Part shown: positions 32,668-41,886 of the stretch, in pieces
Numbering within the stretch: the first letter of the stretch is position 1
Layout: each line of letters starts with the position of its first letter
Assembly: GCF_000482465.1 (NCBI RefSeq)
Contig: NZ_KI519426.1
Location: 62,001-126,000, forward strand
Direction of reading: 5' to 3'
DNA length: 64,000 bases
Source of the DNA: Runella limosa DSM 17973
GTDB lineage: Bacteria; Bacteroidota; Bacteroidia; Cytophagales; Spirosomataceae
Position numbers and translations under genes: made by a program
Notes under the pieces: generated by a model
Databases searched by the model: none
What the model was told of the DNA's origin: nothing
Seen by the model: only the letters and a program-made list of their open reading frames with translations

Positions 32668-35097
32668 CTACGCTTTTACCCGACTCTTTTCGCTGTCGGA
32701 GCCACCTGTTTGGCGAAGGTTGAGCGTTTTTCCTTTGTTGAATCGGTACGAAAAGGAGAGGGTCGCTACGCGGGTATCTAAGTAGCTAAACCAGTTTGCT
32801 TCGGCATTGGCAATGTTTCGGATGTCTCCTTTGATTTGATTGGTATAAAATATGTCGCTGACGTTCAATTTCAGCGTGCCTTTGTTCTTCATAATGCGCT
32901 TGGAAACCCCTGCCCGAACGTTTCCAATGGGATAAATAAGCAATTGACCTAACAAAAAGGTGGTTTGGTATGAGCCTGCCAACTCCGCCGCCCAGCCGCT
33001 TTTGAGTTGAAATTGGTTGGTTGGCACCACAGCCCAGTAAAATCGTGAATCATCCAATTTTTGTCCGTAAAGTGTAGCTTTGAAACCATTGCTAATGTAT
33101 TCTGTGTAGAGGTTGAGCGACCACCATTTGGCCAACTGAAAGCTGCCGTTTACCGAAATACCGTACGAAATTCGTTGCCCAAAATTCCCAGGGCGACTGT
33201 AATAAATGGTGCCACGTTGTTCGTTGGTTTCGGAAATGACGTTTTTGGCTACGCTGTATTGAAGCGTCGTCGTAATGCGTTGTTTGAAGGTGTGTGACAA
33301 CTCAAAATTATACGAAAAAGTAGGCTGTAAAAATGGATTTCCACCATAGTACGTAAAACGGTCGAGCGGGTAGGAGAAGGGATTCATGTCCTGATAATTA
33401 GGACGTTCGATGCGTCGCCCAAACGAAAATCCTAACAAGTGTACCGCCGCTGAGTCCAACCGATACTGCATGTACAGGGTAGGAAACAAGTTGTTGTAAT
33501 TGCGAGTAAACGTCGAATCTTTGGTTTGTTTATTTCCCAATTGATGCCCGCGAATGTTGGTATTTTCAAACCGAAGTCCCGCCTGAATGGTCAGACGATT
33601 CAGCTCTTTGGCGTAATTGAGGTATCCTGCGTTGATGTTTTCGTTGTAGTTGAAGCTATTGGTAAATTCATAATTGGGAAAAAGTTTACCGTCAACTTGG
33701 TCAGAAAAATCAGCGACGTTGCCCGTACTGATAAAACTTGTTTTGATGCCCGTTTCAAATTTTCCGCCGCTGATTAAAGGAGCTACGTAGTCGATTTTGG
33801 CCGTGCCGATGTCGATGTTTGTGGGCAAAGAAGAAACCAAAATCGACTGACTAACGAATTTATTTTGGGCATCAAAAAGCGAATTGGTAAGCGACTGAGC
33901 CGTAGTAGCTTGGTAATGGATATAGTCAACGTTGGTGGAAAGTTCTTTGCCCGTGCTGTCAAGTTTGTAGGCGTAGTTGAGGTTGATGCTTCCGTTTTTT
34001 AGGGTTTTGTCCGTTGGGCTGATGGCTTCTACCAAGCTAGTAACTTCGTTGGAGGCGTTGAAAACCTTGGCTTTGTTGGTAACGTCCACGTGCGAAGGAT
34101 TAATAAAACCCGTAAGAACAACCCCGAATGTGGCTTTTTTAGAGGCATAATAATCAAACCCAACTTTTGCATTATTGCCGCCAATGTTCCGTTGAATGTA
34201 GGAGTTTTGGGTAAAAGCAGAAGAAAAAATGGTTGTATTAGGCTGAAAATACCGCCGCCAAATGGTCAAATCTTGGTAGCTATTGTTTTGATTTACACTT
34301 AGATTACTAAAAAAATTAAACTTATTGATGCGGTAATTGAAGTTAAAGCTGTTGTTGGAACGACGATACGTGCCTTGTCCGTAGCTCAAGCTGAGTCCGC
34401 CATTAAAGCCTTTGATGGTATTCTTTTTTAGACGAATGTTAATCACCCCCGCATTGCCAGCGGCATCGTATTTGGCGGGAGGGTTGGGCATAATTTCGAT
34501 GGTTTCGACCGAACCCGCGGCCAATGATTTTAGGTAGTTCGATAAATCTTCCGCCGACAAATAAGTGGGTTTATCGTCGATAAAAACCACTACCCCCGTT
34601 TTCCCTTTGAGGCGAATGCCGCCGTTGGGGTCAATGGCCAACCCTGGGGATTTTTCCAAAACATCCATGGCATTGGTACCTGCGTTGCTGATGAGGGCAT
34701 CAACATTAATAACAGTGCGGTCAATTTTGGTTTCTACAAAGGGTTTTTTGCCTGTTACTTTCACTTCGGCGAGCATTTTTTCACCCTCACTGAGCTGAAT
34801 TGGGGGCAACGCAAGGTCAGATTGCCCCACTTCAAAGGCTTTACTTAGGTATTTTTGATAGGTTAAGTGTGAAATGCTTATGAGGTAAGCGCCTGCTTTG
34901 ATGTTTAGAAATTCAAAATTGCCGTTAGGCTCAGTAATGGCTGCTTTAACGAATGTGGAATCTGTGGATTTTAACAACGAAATAACGGCGCCATCGAGGG
35001 GCTGTTGGGAGGTATTGGCGACGTTCCCGCTGATTTTGACAGTCTGAGCGAGTAAGAAATGAGTGGATAGCAACAGTAGAAGGATAGCTCTTATCAT
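32668..35097 (-). CDS. Outer membrane beta-barrel receptor (TonB-like, CarboxypepD_reg + plug + OMP_b-brl_3)
   Basis: 809 residues. A signal peptide (LLLLLSTHFLLAQ) leads to a carboxypeptidase-regulatory-like domain (KISGNVANTSQQPLDGAVIS), a plug (about 115-215, NAGTNAMDVLEKSPGLAIDP, VEVFIDDKPTY-like VVVFIDDKPTYLSAEDL, VETIEIMPNPPAKYDAAGN) and a barrel of the OMP_b-brl_3 type. Although TonB-like, this subfamily is often not paired with a SusD and its ligand is unknown. The C-terminal end (TGGSDSEKSRVKA) extends past the last barrel strand. An unusual hairpin array lies 168-813 bases upstream of its start. Confidence 0.88.
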   Translation of the reverse strand: MIRAILLLLLSTHFLLAQTVKISGNVANTSQQPLDGAVISLLKSTDSTFVKAAITEPNGNFEFLNIKAGAYLISISHLTYQKYLSKAFEVGQSDLALPPIQLSEGEKMLAEVKVTGKKPFVETKIDRTVINVDALISNAGTNAMDVLEKSPGLAIDPNGGIRLKGKTGVVVFIDDKPTYLSAEDLSNYLKSLAAGSVETIEIMPNPPAKYDAAGNAGVINIRLKKNTIKGFNGGLSLSYGQGTYRRSNNSFNFNYRINKFNFFSNLSVNQNNSYQDLTIWRRYFQPNTTIFSSAFTQNSYIQRNIGGNNAKVGFDYYASKKATFGVVLTGFINPSHVDVTNKAKVFNASNEVTSLVEAISPTDKTLKNGSINLNYAYKLDSTGKELSTNVDYIHYQATTAQSLTNSLFDAQNKFVSQSILVSSLPTNIDIGTAKIDYVAPLISGGKFETGIKTSFISTGNVADFSDQVDGKLFPNYEFTNSFNYNENINAGYLNYAKELNRLTIQAGLRFENTNIRGHQLGNKQTKDSTFTRNYNNLFPTLYMQYRLDSAAVHLLGFSFGRRIERPNYQDMNPFSYPLDRFTYYGGNPFLQPTFSYNFELSHTFKQRITTTLQYSVAKNVISETNEQRGTIYYSRPGNFGQRISYGISVNGSFQLAKWWSLNLYTEYISNGFKATLYGQKLDDSRFYWAVVPTNQFQLKSGWAAELAGSYQTTFLLGQLLIYPIGNVRAGVSKRIMKNKGTLKLNVSDIFYTNQIKGDIRNIANAEANWFSYLDTRVATLSFSYRFNKGKTLNLRQTGGSDSEKSRVKA

Positions 35098-35264
35098 TGG
35101 AATTTGGTTTGTTGAAATAATGATGTGTCACTAAAGTTGTGCCAAGATTAAAAATGGTTTGATATACAGGTAGTTGGGTGAATATGTGAATGGCTTCTTG
35201 TCCGAAATTGAACAATTTGTGTGCAAAATCGGACGCTGCTCTGTGCCCTTCTCGTGCCTCAGAG

Positions 35265-35910
35265 GTCGGATATGAGTATCCTCCTGCACGGTTGGTCGTG
35301 CCGTTGGTTTCTCCAAACCAACGTAGAGGTTTCTCAAAACCTCGTGAATCGTTATTGAAGGTTTTGAGAAACCTTAGAGGTCGGATATAAGCATCCTCCT
35401 GCACGTGTTGGTCGGATATGAGTATCCTCCCGCACGGTTGGTCGTGCCGTTGGTTTCTCCAAACCAACGTAGAGGTTTCTCAAAACCTCGTGAATCGTTA
35501 TTGAAGGTTTTGAGAAACCTTAGAGGTCGGATATAAGCATCCTCCTGCACGTGTTGGTCGGATATGAGTATCCTCCCGCACGGTTGGTCGTGCCGTTGGT
35601 TTCTCCAAACCAACGTAGAGGTTTCTCAAAACCTCGTGAATCGTTATTGAAGGTTTTGAGAAACCTTAGGGGTCGGATATGAGTATCCTCCTGCATGGTT
35701 GGTCGTGCCGTTGGTTTCTCCAAACCAACGTAGAGGTTTCTCAAAACCTCGTGAATCGTTATTGAAGGTTTTGAGAAACCTTAGGGGTCGGATATGAGTA
35801 TCCTTCTGCACGGTTGGTCGGATATGAGTATCCTCCCGCACGTGTTGGTCGGATATGAGTATCCTCCCGCACGTGTTGGTCGGATATGAGTATCCTCCCG
35901 CACGAGCAGG
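35265..35910. repeat. Mosaic array of two alternating hairpin repeats (BIME-like)
   Basis: Ten copies of a 30/31-base unit A (starting 35265, 35380, 35411, 35526, 35557, 35672, 35787, 35817, 35848, 35879) alternate with four near-identical 85-base units B (35295, 35441, 35587, 35702). The order is A-B-A-A-B-A-A-B-A-B-A-A-A-A. A holds GGATA-TGAG-TATCC; B holds three hairpins TTGGTTT-CTCC-AAACCAA, AGGTTT-CTCA-AAACCT and AAGGTTT-TGAG-AAACCTT. The remaining DNA from 35098 to 35264 shows no recognisable feature. Open frames through the array are repeat artefacts. Confidence 0.9.
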
Positions 35911-36042
35911 TCAGTGCGTGACGCGGTGCAGCCACTGCCCAAAATCATACCCACTTCCGAAAATTTTAAATAGGCAAGCGGCTATAAATACCACTATAAA
36001 AACCTTGAATAGCCTGGATTTTACGAGCTGAGAAGTTTCCAT
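35911..36042 (-). CDS. Small membrane protein (43 aa), unknown function
   Basis: The frame opens at ATG 36042, 18 bases after the upstream hydrolase's stop, and reads METSQLVKSRLFKVFIVVFI, then AACLFKIFGSGYDFGQWLHR, then VTH. One membrane helix (about 12-27) is followed by a conserved-looking GSGYDFGQWLH tail. The spacing suggests cotranscription with the serine hydrolase at 36061. It ends exactly where the hairpin array begins. No family is recognised; the case rests on composition and position. Confidence 0.5.
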   Translation of the reverse strand: METSQLVKSRLFKVFIVVFIAACLFKIFGSGYDFGQWLHRVTH

Positions 36043-36060
36043 CGTTGTGAGGCGTTTAGA

Positions 36061-37860
36061 TTATGCTTTCTTTTTGAGGGCTTTGAAGATACCATTGGGT
36101 TGGGTGAGCAAAAACTCCTTTGCATCTTGGCTGAACGAAATCGAATAGCCGTTCAATCCCTTTAGCCGAAATTTCCCTTTACCGAGGGCTTCTAATTCGC
36201 GGGTAGGTTGGTTGGGGAGCGATAGGTATAAAATTTCGTTGGCATTAAGGCCGACTTTCATGGCCATACCATTGAGATTATACTCTCCTACGTAGCGTTG
36301 AAGGACAACTTTGGGTAATTTTTTGACTTTAGGCAACCACGTAAATTCCAGTGGATGAATCAATTCAGGTTCAAAAGCAATGGAAGCACTGGCGATTTCG
36401 GCTTCGGTATTTTGGTTAAATACAATCCGCTGGATACTGGCGTCGGACGCTACTTTGCCATGTTTATCGATAGGTAAGGCGTCAAAAACATCGTGTCCGT
36501 AGGGGCGTAAATACCATTGTTGTAACGGAAAAACGGCAAAAAGCGAGTCGTTACGGTTCACAATTTCAAACGTCCCGTATCCTTTGTGTTGAAAGTAACC
36601 CTCGTACTCGTCTGCTGGATGCGCGGGCTTGACGTTGGTTTTGGTAAGGCTAGCCATTTGGCTTTTGGCACTTTTGACCGCGTTTTTAGCCGCCATATCG
36701 GAGGTGTAAAGGTAGCTTTGCCAATCTTTGTCCGGGAGGCCGAGCATGCGGTCGGCGAGGATGTTTCGAACAACGGACGGAACCCGCGACACGGCTTGGT
36801 TGCAGAAAACCACAATGCCTATGCCGTCGGTGGGAAAGAAACAAGTATTGGTCGAAAATCCAGAGATATTTCCGCCGTGCTCGACCCGATAATGCCCGCG
36901 ATAGGAAGATAAAAACCAGCCAAGTCCGTAATTTTCAAAGTGTAATGAGGGGTTGCTGGCCGAAGGTGCGGCGTCACGTACAATCATTTGGGAACTGATG
37001 GCTTCGCGAACGTAGTCGGCAGGGAGAAGGCGTTTGCCTTTGTAAGTACCGTTGTTTGCCCACAACATGACCCATTTGGCCATCTCACTGACGGAAGTGT
37101 TGATACCTCCCACCGCCGACATCACATCTAGGTTGAAGTAATCCAAGGGTACAATTTTGTCATCTTCAGAAACGGTATAGCACAACGAACGATCGTCGTA
37201 TAGCGTCATGCTATCGACCGAAAAAGTAACGTCTTTCATTCCCAAAGGCTGAAAAATGCGTTCCCTTACAAAAGCACGGTAAGATTGCCCAGAGAGGTTT
37301 TCGACCATTTTTCCTTGGGTGGCAAACATAAAGTTGTTGTATTGCCATTTTTCACGAAGACCATAATTAGGTTCTAAATACTGAACCCGTTTGAGCAACG
37401 TATCAACGGAATTGGTGGAAAATAGCGCCCATGCTTGGTCGTGGCGAGGTAAGCCCGTTCGGTGGCACATCAAGTCACGAACGGTGATGTTTTTGTTCAT
37501 CTCCTCGTTGTAAAACGACAATTGAGGTAAATATTCGCGGACAGAATGGTTAAAGTCTATTTTGTTTTCGGCCCTCAACAAGCCTAAAGCGGCGCAGGTA
37601 AAGGGTTTGGTACAGCTTCCTGCGGCAAATTGGGTGTGTTCGGTGACGGGACGCTTGGTGTCGATATCGGCATAGCCAAAACCTTTAGCATAGATAATTT
37701 TGTCTTTTTCCACCACTGCTACGGCAAAACCTGCGCATTTCCATTCGTTGAGGACGCGGGCAAACAGGGTGTCTAGTCCTGCAAAACGGGCGTCGGGAGT
37801 GGGTTGTTGGGCAAAGGCAGTGCTTACTAAAAGCGTCAAAAATAGGATAGTTTTCTTCAT
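36061..37860 (-). CDS. Exported serine hydrolase (class C beta-lactamase-like) with DUF3471 domain
   Basis: 599 residues with a signal peptide (ILFLTLLVSTAFAQ). The beta-lactamase/DD-peptidase-type domain (about 25-365) contains catalytic S82-C-T-K85, the YNN motif (KWQYNNFMFATQG) and the HGG motif (RVEHGGNISGF). The C-terminal part (about 415-599) is a lipocalin-like DUF3471 region (KVVLQRYVGEYNLNGMAMKV). Members act as esterases, D-aminopeptidases or penicillin-binding-type enzymes; resistance cannot be assumed. Followed by the 43-residue membrane protein gene. Confidence 0.88.
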   Translation of the reverse strand: MKKTILFLTLLVSTAFAQQPTPDARFAGLDTLFARVLNEWKCAGFAVAVVEKDKIIYAKGFGYADIDTKRPVTEHTQFAAGSCTKPFTCAALGLLRAENKIDFNHSVREYLPQLSFYNEEMNKNITVRDLMCHRTGLPRHDQAWALFSTNSVDTLLKRVQYLEPNYGLREKWQYNNFMFATQGKMVENLSGQSYRAFVRERIFQPLGMKDVTFSVDSMTLYDDRSLCYTVSEDDKIVPLDYFNLDVMSAVGGINTSVSEMAKWVMLWANNGTYKGKRLLPADYVREAISSQMIVRDAAPSASNPSLHFENYGLGWFLSSYRGHYRVEHGGNISGFSTNTCFFPTDGIGIVVFCNQAVSRVPSVVRNILADRMLGLPDKDWQSYLYTSDMAAKNAVKSAKSQMASLTKTNVKPAHPADEYEGYFQHKGYGTFEIVNRNDSLFAVFPLQQWYLRPYGHDVFDALPIDKHGKVASDASIQRIVFNQNTEAEIASASIAFEPELIHPLEFTWLPKVKKLPKVVLQRYVGEYNLNGMAMKVGLNANEILYLSLPNQPTRELEALGKGKFRLKGLNGYSISFSQDAKEFLLTQPNGIFKALKKKA

Positions 37861-38024
37861 CGTAGTGTGTTTTCAAACTGTGGGGTAAAACTACGGCGAA
37901 GCTGAGGAAAGGGTTTGTCAAATCCTGCTAATTCGTAAAGACGACGGCTTTTTATGGAGAAAATAAATTTTTCACGCAGATGCGCACAGATTGAAAAAAC
38001 ACAGAGGCACGCAGAAATTTAGCG

Positions 38025-38927
38025 CTAGAAACTTTCTCTTTGAAGCCAACTAGTAGGGGAAATGCCAAAGTGTTTTTTAAAGGCTTTGCTAAACGAATGG
38101 ATGTCAGCAAAACCAGAGGCGATTGCAGCTTCTGTTACGGATGCACGTTCGCAGTGAAGCAGCTGAGTGGCGTGATTTAGGCGTTTTTGGTGGAGGTACT
38201 GGTGGGGAGTTTGGCCAAAAACTTGTTTAAAAAGACGAAAAAAATGATATTCTGAAAGGCAAGCCTCGGTAGCGACGGTTTCAATAGTCAGTGGAAATTG
38301 AAAAAGCGCATCGATGCACTCTTTGCCCCGATGAAGTCGGCGATAGAGGTCTTTTTTTGTGGAGGGTTTAAGGCTAGGGATGGAATGAAGTTGCGTAAAA
38401 ACAGGTATTTGGTCGGCAACGATTAGTTCCGAAAGCTTATAAAAAAACTCATTTTCAATAGGAGCGCTCAATAGGTCATTCTGTAAAAAATCAGTGTGAA
38501 GTTGCCGTAAAAGACGCCCTAAGTGGGTGTTAGTGGCCGAATATTGTTGTTCCAAAAAAAGATGTGAGCTAAAAAAATGGCCTAAATTCGCGTCGGGATA
38601 AGCCGTATCTGGTCGCTGGCGACTGGCTACGACGTCGGCCAATAACTCAGGTACTATATTGATGCAAATTCCTTTCACAAATTCGCCTTTGTCTATTTCT
38701 ACGTGACCATCGCTGGTATTGTTAGATAGCAAATAGTTGCCCGCTTCCACGGGGTACGCCTGCCCGTTGAGGGTATAATGTTCGACCCCGTTGAGTACAT
38801 ATTTGATGGCAAAACCGTGGGATTTGATGGGATGGTAAAATTCTTTCAATGACGAAACCACCAGCAAATTGTTGCGGTAATTGACCCCCTCCAGTACATT
38901 TTTGTTTTGCTCCGACAAATGAATCAT
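38025..38927 (-). CDS. AraC-family transcriptional regulator
   Basis: 300 residues. The N-terminal half is a cupin-like sensing domain (NGQAYPVEAGNYLLSNNTSD). The C-terminal 100 residues carry two helix-turn-helix motifs (IETVATEACLSEYHFFRLFK and VTEAAIASGFADIHSFSKAF) and the family signature FKKHFGISPTSW. The target is unknown. It is divergent from the antiporter gene, with 138 bases between the starts, so it could regulate that gene. Confidence 0.92.
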   Translation of the reverse strand: MIHLSEQNKNVLEGVNYRNNLLVVSSLKEFYHPIKSHGFAIKYVLNGVEHYTLNGQAYPVEAGNYLLSNNTSDGHVEIDKGEFVKGICINIVPELLADVVASRQRPDTAYPDANLGHFFSSHLFLEQQYSATNTHLGRLLRQLHTDFLQNDLLSAPIENEFFYKLSELIVADQIPVFTQLHSIPSLKPSTKKDLYRRLHRGKECIDALFQFPLTIETVATEACLSEYHFFRLFKQVFGQTPHQYLHQKRLNHATQLLHCERASVTEAAIASGFADIHSFSKAFKKHFGISPTSWLQRESF

Positions 38928-39017
38928 GGCGTTTTAAAGCGATAATTTCTCAAATAAAGTACTTATCCATTGCCAACAACCGATTATTTGATGAGTGGTG
39001 TAATTTTAATTTTTATG

Positions 39018-39025
39018 TACATTTG
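39018..39025 (+). promoter_or_regulatory. Bacteroidota -7 box for the antiporter gene
   Basis: The plus strand reads TACATTTG, an exact TAnnTTTG match 40 bases before the ATG at 39066. A TTTG at 38987-38990 is somewhat too distant to be a standard -33 box. Confidence 0.5.
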
Positions 39026-39065
39026 AACGTCCACCTACCCATCACGCAACAAACCTCTTACAAAT

Positions 39066-40637
39066 ATGATTGAACATTTTCCTTTTTTTCTCGCGCTGAT
39101 TGTCGTCATTTTGTTACTGATTATGCTGGCCGACAGGATAAAAGTAGCATACCCTGTGCTGTTGGTCATCACGGGCTTAATCATCAGTTTTGTTCCTGGT
39201 ATCCCGAAAATACAAATCAAACCTGAGTTAATATTTATCATTTTCCTGCCGCCGTTGTTGTACGATGCTGCCTTTGCAATGTCGTGGAAAGAACTGTGGC
39301 GTTGGAGGCGCATTGTCGGTAGTTTTGCATTTGTTGTGGTATTTCTAACGGCCTTTTCGGTGGCGTTGGTTGCCAATTGGTGCATTCCTGGTATTTCGTT
39401 GGCATTGGGCTTTTTGTTGGGTGGTATTGTTTCTCCGCCCGATGCAGTGAGTGCCAGTGCGATTTTGAAGTTTGTCAAATTGCCACGACGAATGTCCTCA
39501 ATCATGGAAGGAGAAAGCCTACTCAATGATGCTTCCTCGCTGATTATCTTTCGTTTTGCCATGCTTACCGTCGCTACGGGTCAGTTTGTTTGGCACGAAG
39601 CCGCGCTAAGTTTTGGGTGGATGGTCATTGGTGGTTCGCTGATTGGGTTAGCGGTAGGGTGGTTGTTTATGAAAGCCCATCAACTATTGCCTACCGAGGC
39701 CAACATAGACATTGTGCTTTCGTTTGTGACGCCTTATGTGATGTACATCGCGGCCGAAGAAGTCCACAGTTCGGGGGTCTTGGCGGTGGTGAGTGGTGGG
39801 TTGTTATTGGCCAATCGCAGACATCTCTTTCTCTCAAGTTCGTCACGTTTACGGGGGGTAAATGTTTGGCAAAGCTTTGTTTTTGTGCTCAACGGCGTGG
39901 TCTTTTTACTGATTGGCTTGGACTTGCCCGAAATCCACGAAGGGCTCGAACAAGAGGGAATCGCTTTCCCGCTGGCCATTGGATATGGCTTGGTCATTAC
40001 CGCCGTGCTCATCATTGGACGAATTATCGCTTCATTTGGCGCGGTGGTTACGACCAAAATAATGAGCCATTTTATACAAGTAGCCGACCCCAACCCAGGC
40101 TGGAAAGCACCCGTTGTTTTGAGTTGGTCGGGGATGCGTGGCGTGGTGTCGTTGGCGGCGGCGCTTTCCATTCCTGTAGAGATAAACGGCGTTCCTTTTC
40201 CCCACCGAAACCTTATCTTGTTCATTACGTTTGTGGTGATTCTTACGACGTTGGTACTCCAAGGACTTACACTACCGTGGCTGATTAAAAAACTGGAATT
40301 GCCCGATTATGGGGATTATTTGCCCGAAGAAGAAACCGAAGCAATGTTAAAGAGGGGAATGGCCGAACATTCGTTGCAGTATTTTCACCAAAACTACCGT
40401 AAACACCTCGTTACGAATGAAATACTACGGACTAAAGTGGCATTTTGGGAACAAAAAAGCCATGAAGAACCTGAAGAACTGACTGAAGAAACCAAGCGCA
40501 TTTACTTGGATGTATTGGAACAACAGCGGCTTTGGCTACAAAATAAAAACAATACAGATGATAAAATCGACGAAGAAGTTGTGCGAAAACTGTTGCACGG
40601 AATTGACCTAGATGAAGAGAAATTGAGGTACTCGTAA
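39066..40637 (+). CDS. Na+/H+ antiporter of the CPA1 (NhaP-like) family
   Basis: 523 residues with about 12 membrane helices followed by a cytosolic tail of about 110 residues. Family signatures are PPLLYDAAFAMSWKELWRWR, GGIVSPPDAVSASAILK (with the PPDA substrate-site motif), EGESLLNDASSLIIF (ND pair) and WSGMRGVVSLAAALSIP. It exchanges protons for sodium or other cations at the inner membrane for pH and salt homeostasis. Monocistronic, with a palindromic terminator 4 bases after the stop. Confidence 0.93.
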   Translation: MIEHFPFFLALIVVILLLIMLADRIKVAYPVLLVITGLIISFVPGIPKIQIKPELIFIIFLPPLLYDAAFAMSWKELWRWRRIVGSFAFVVVFLTAFSVALVANWCIPGISLALGFLLGGIVSPPDAVSASAILKFVKLPRRMSSIMEGESLLNDASSLIIFRFAMLTVATGQFVWHEAALSFGWMVIGGSLIGLAVGWLFMKAHQLLPTEANIDIVLSFVTPYVMYIAAEEVHSSGVLAVVSGGLLLANRRHLFLSSSSRLRGVNVWQSFVFVLNGVVFLLIGLDLPEIHEGLEQEGIAFPLAIGYGLVITAVLIIGRIIASFGAVVTTKIMSHFIQVADPNPGWKAPVVLSWSGMRGVVSLAAALSIPVEINGVPFPHRNLILFITFVVILTTLVLQGLTLPWLIKKLELPDYGDYLPEEETEAMLKRGMAEHSLQYFHQNYRKHLVTNEILRTKVAFWEQKSHEEPEELTEETKRIYLDVLEQQRLWLQNKNNTDDKIDEEVVRKLLHGIDLDEEKLRYS

Positions 40638-40641
40638 CAGC

Positions 40642-40669
40642 GTGGGGAGGATGTAAGCATCCTCCCCAC
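40642..40669. terminator. Palindrome with TAAG loop between convergent genes
   Basis: Perfect 12-base arms (GTGGGGAGGATG and complement) around TAAG. It serves both convergent genes as a possible terminator, though U-tracts are absent. Its GGATG-TAAG-CATCC core matches the variant A units (GGATA-TAAG-CATCC) in the 35265-35910 array, so it is probably a solitary copy of the same repeat family. Confidence 0.65.
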
Positions 40670-40676
40670 TGGCTAT

Positions 40677-41306
40677 CTAAAAAGTAAAACCTACGCTGAT
40701 TTGTCCCACGGAATTTTTGGCATTACCCATAAATACCTTGGCGGCATCGCTCGTTGCTACTGGGCGAAGCCCGTAATTGTAGCGCGTACCAATCATTAAT
40801 TTGCCAAAATAAATACTCAAACCTGCCGAAAGTCCGTAGTCAATTTCGTTGAAATTGCCCTTGCCAAGTTCGATTTGACTTGACCCTACGTCGCTTTTAC
40901 TTTTGGTGTTGGCATTGAGCAAATAGCCCCCGTAACCACCTGCGTGTAGGTCAACAAAATTGCCAATTTTATACGTTAGCAAAACAGGAACTTCTACATA
41001 ATCGAGGCTAAAAGTGTTTTCTCCTTGAAAAGTATTGAGAACGTTGTACCTGGCCGTCGTTCCTTTGTTGCTGTACCCAATTTCGGGCTGGAGGTACAAT
41101 TTGTTTTTCACCAATGGTAATTGGGTAAACAAACTCGCGTGAAAGCCGTAGCGAGGATTGCGGTCGGTGACTTCGTCGATGTACATATTCGAGGCGTTTA
41201 GTCCACCACGGATACCTGTTCTTGCTCTGTTTTCGGAGTCTTGAGCGAATGAAGTAAGGGCTGATGCTACAAAAGCAATGGCTAAAATGATGTGTTTGCG
41301 ATTCAT
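40677..41306 (-). CDS. PorT-like outer membrane beta-barrel protein
   Basis: 209 residues with a signal peptide (ILAIAFVASALTSFAQ), then alternating amphipathic strands of an eight-stranded barrel: GIRGGLNASNMYIDE, FHASLFTQLPLVKNKLYLQP, VEVPVLLTYKIGNFVDLHAGG and GTRYNYGLRPV, ending with the aromatic C-terminus ISVGFTF recognised by Bam. PorT-family proteins are widespread in Bacteroidota, with varied and mostly unknown roles. Downstream of the small barrel gene at 41378 and possibly cotranscribed. Confidence 0.8.
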   Translation of the reverse strand: MNRKHIILAIAFVASALTSFAQDSENRARTGIRGGLNASNMYIDEVTDRNPRYGFHASLFTQLPLVKNKLYLQPEIGYSNKGTTARYNVLNTFQGENTFSLDYVEVPVLLTYKIGNFVDLHAGGYGGYLLNANTKSKSDVGSSQIELGKGNFNEIDYGLSAGLSIYFGKLMIGTRYNYGLRPVATSDAAKVFMGNAKNSVGQISVGFTF

Positions 41307-41377
41307 GGCGATTGTTGATTTTAATGTTTAATAATGGTTGAATTTGGGCAAAAGCGGGTTGCGAGTGACCCGTTCCA

Positions 41378-41851
41378 CTAAAATGTATATCGGATTGAAA
41401 TGGCGGCTTCGTCGCCCCAAAAACCATTGTCCACGCTGAAATTGAGGGTTGGTTTCCAGTCAATGCCGATGTTGATGGGTACTTCACGGAAGTTGTACTC
41501 TAGCCCTAAAATCGCATCTAGTCCTGCGATGCTCGACCGCTGATACGGGGCGTAGCCACGGTTTCCTTCCCCCCAAATATAGACGTGGGCTCCCGCGCCA
41601 TAGATGAAATTGAGGCGATTGACACCCAAAAAGCGGGTGTGTCCTTCGATAAGCCCCGTCAGACCTACACCCCGCCAACGGGTAGAAACAATTCCTTCAA
41701 GGGCGACATTCCGCTTGGTAAAGTGCTTGATGGTGATACCGTTGGTAGAGCCTAAACGTAGTCCTACGGCAGTGCGGTAGTCTTGGGCAGAAGCGCTAAA
41801 GGCAGTGGTGAAAGCGGCTAATAGCGCGATGATGAAGATGCGAGTTCTCAT
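41378..41851 (-). CDS. Small outer membrane beta-barrel protein
   Basis: 157 residues with a signal peptide (IIALLAAFTTAFSASAQ) and a predicted short barrel (TAVGLRLGSTNGITIKHF, LTGLIEGHTRF, LNFIYGAGAHVYIWG, PINIGIDWKPTLNFSV) ending in AISIRYTF. No named family recognised beyond the general small-OMP type. It lies 35 bases after the OmpA-type gene on the same strand, so it probably shares the promoter-like element at 42643. Confidence 0.65.
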   Translation of the reverse strand: MRTRIFIIALLAAFTTAFSASAQDYRTAVGLRLGSTNGITIKHFTKRNVALEGIVSTRWRGVGLTGLIEGHTRFLGVNRLNFIYGAGAHVYIWGEGNRGYAPYQRSSIAGLDAILGLEYNFREVPINIGIDWKPTLNFSVDNGFWGDEAAISIRYTF

Positions 41852-41886
41852 GGTTTTGGTCTATTAAAATAAGTTAGGTATGGTGA

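Noticed and set aside
35374-35841. Several open reading frames through the repeat array that share the same peptide segments
   Set aside because: They are translations of the A and B repeat units in the same phase; no start context, and length changes with repeat number.
35265-35910. Possible CRISPR array
   Set aside because: The units are not separated by unique spacers; the intervening 85-base blocks are themselves near-identical repeats, and no cas gene is nearby.
41352-41378. GTGGAACGGGTCACTC on the minus strand upstream of the PorT-like gene
   Set aside because: No T-tract follows at seven bases and no GGGGAAA motif is nearby.
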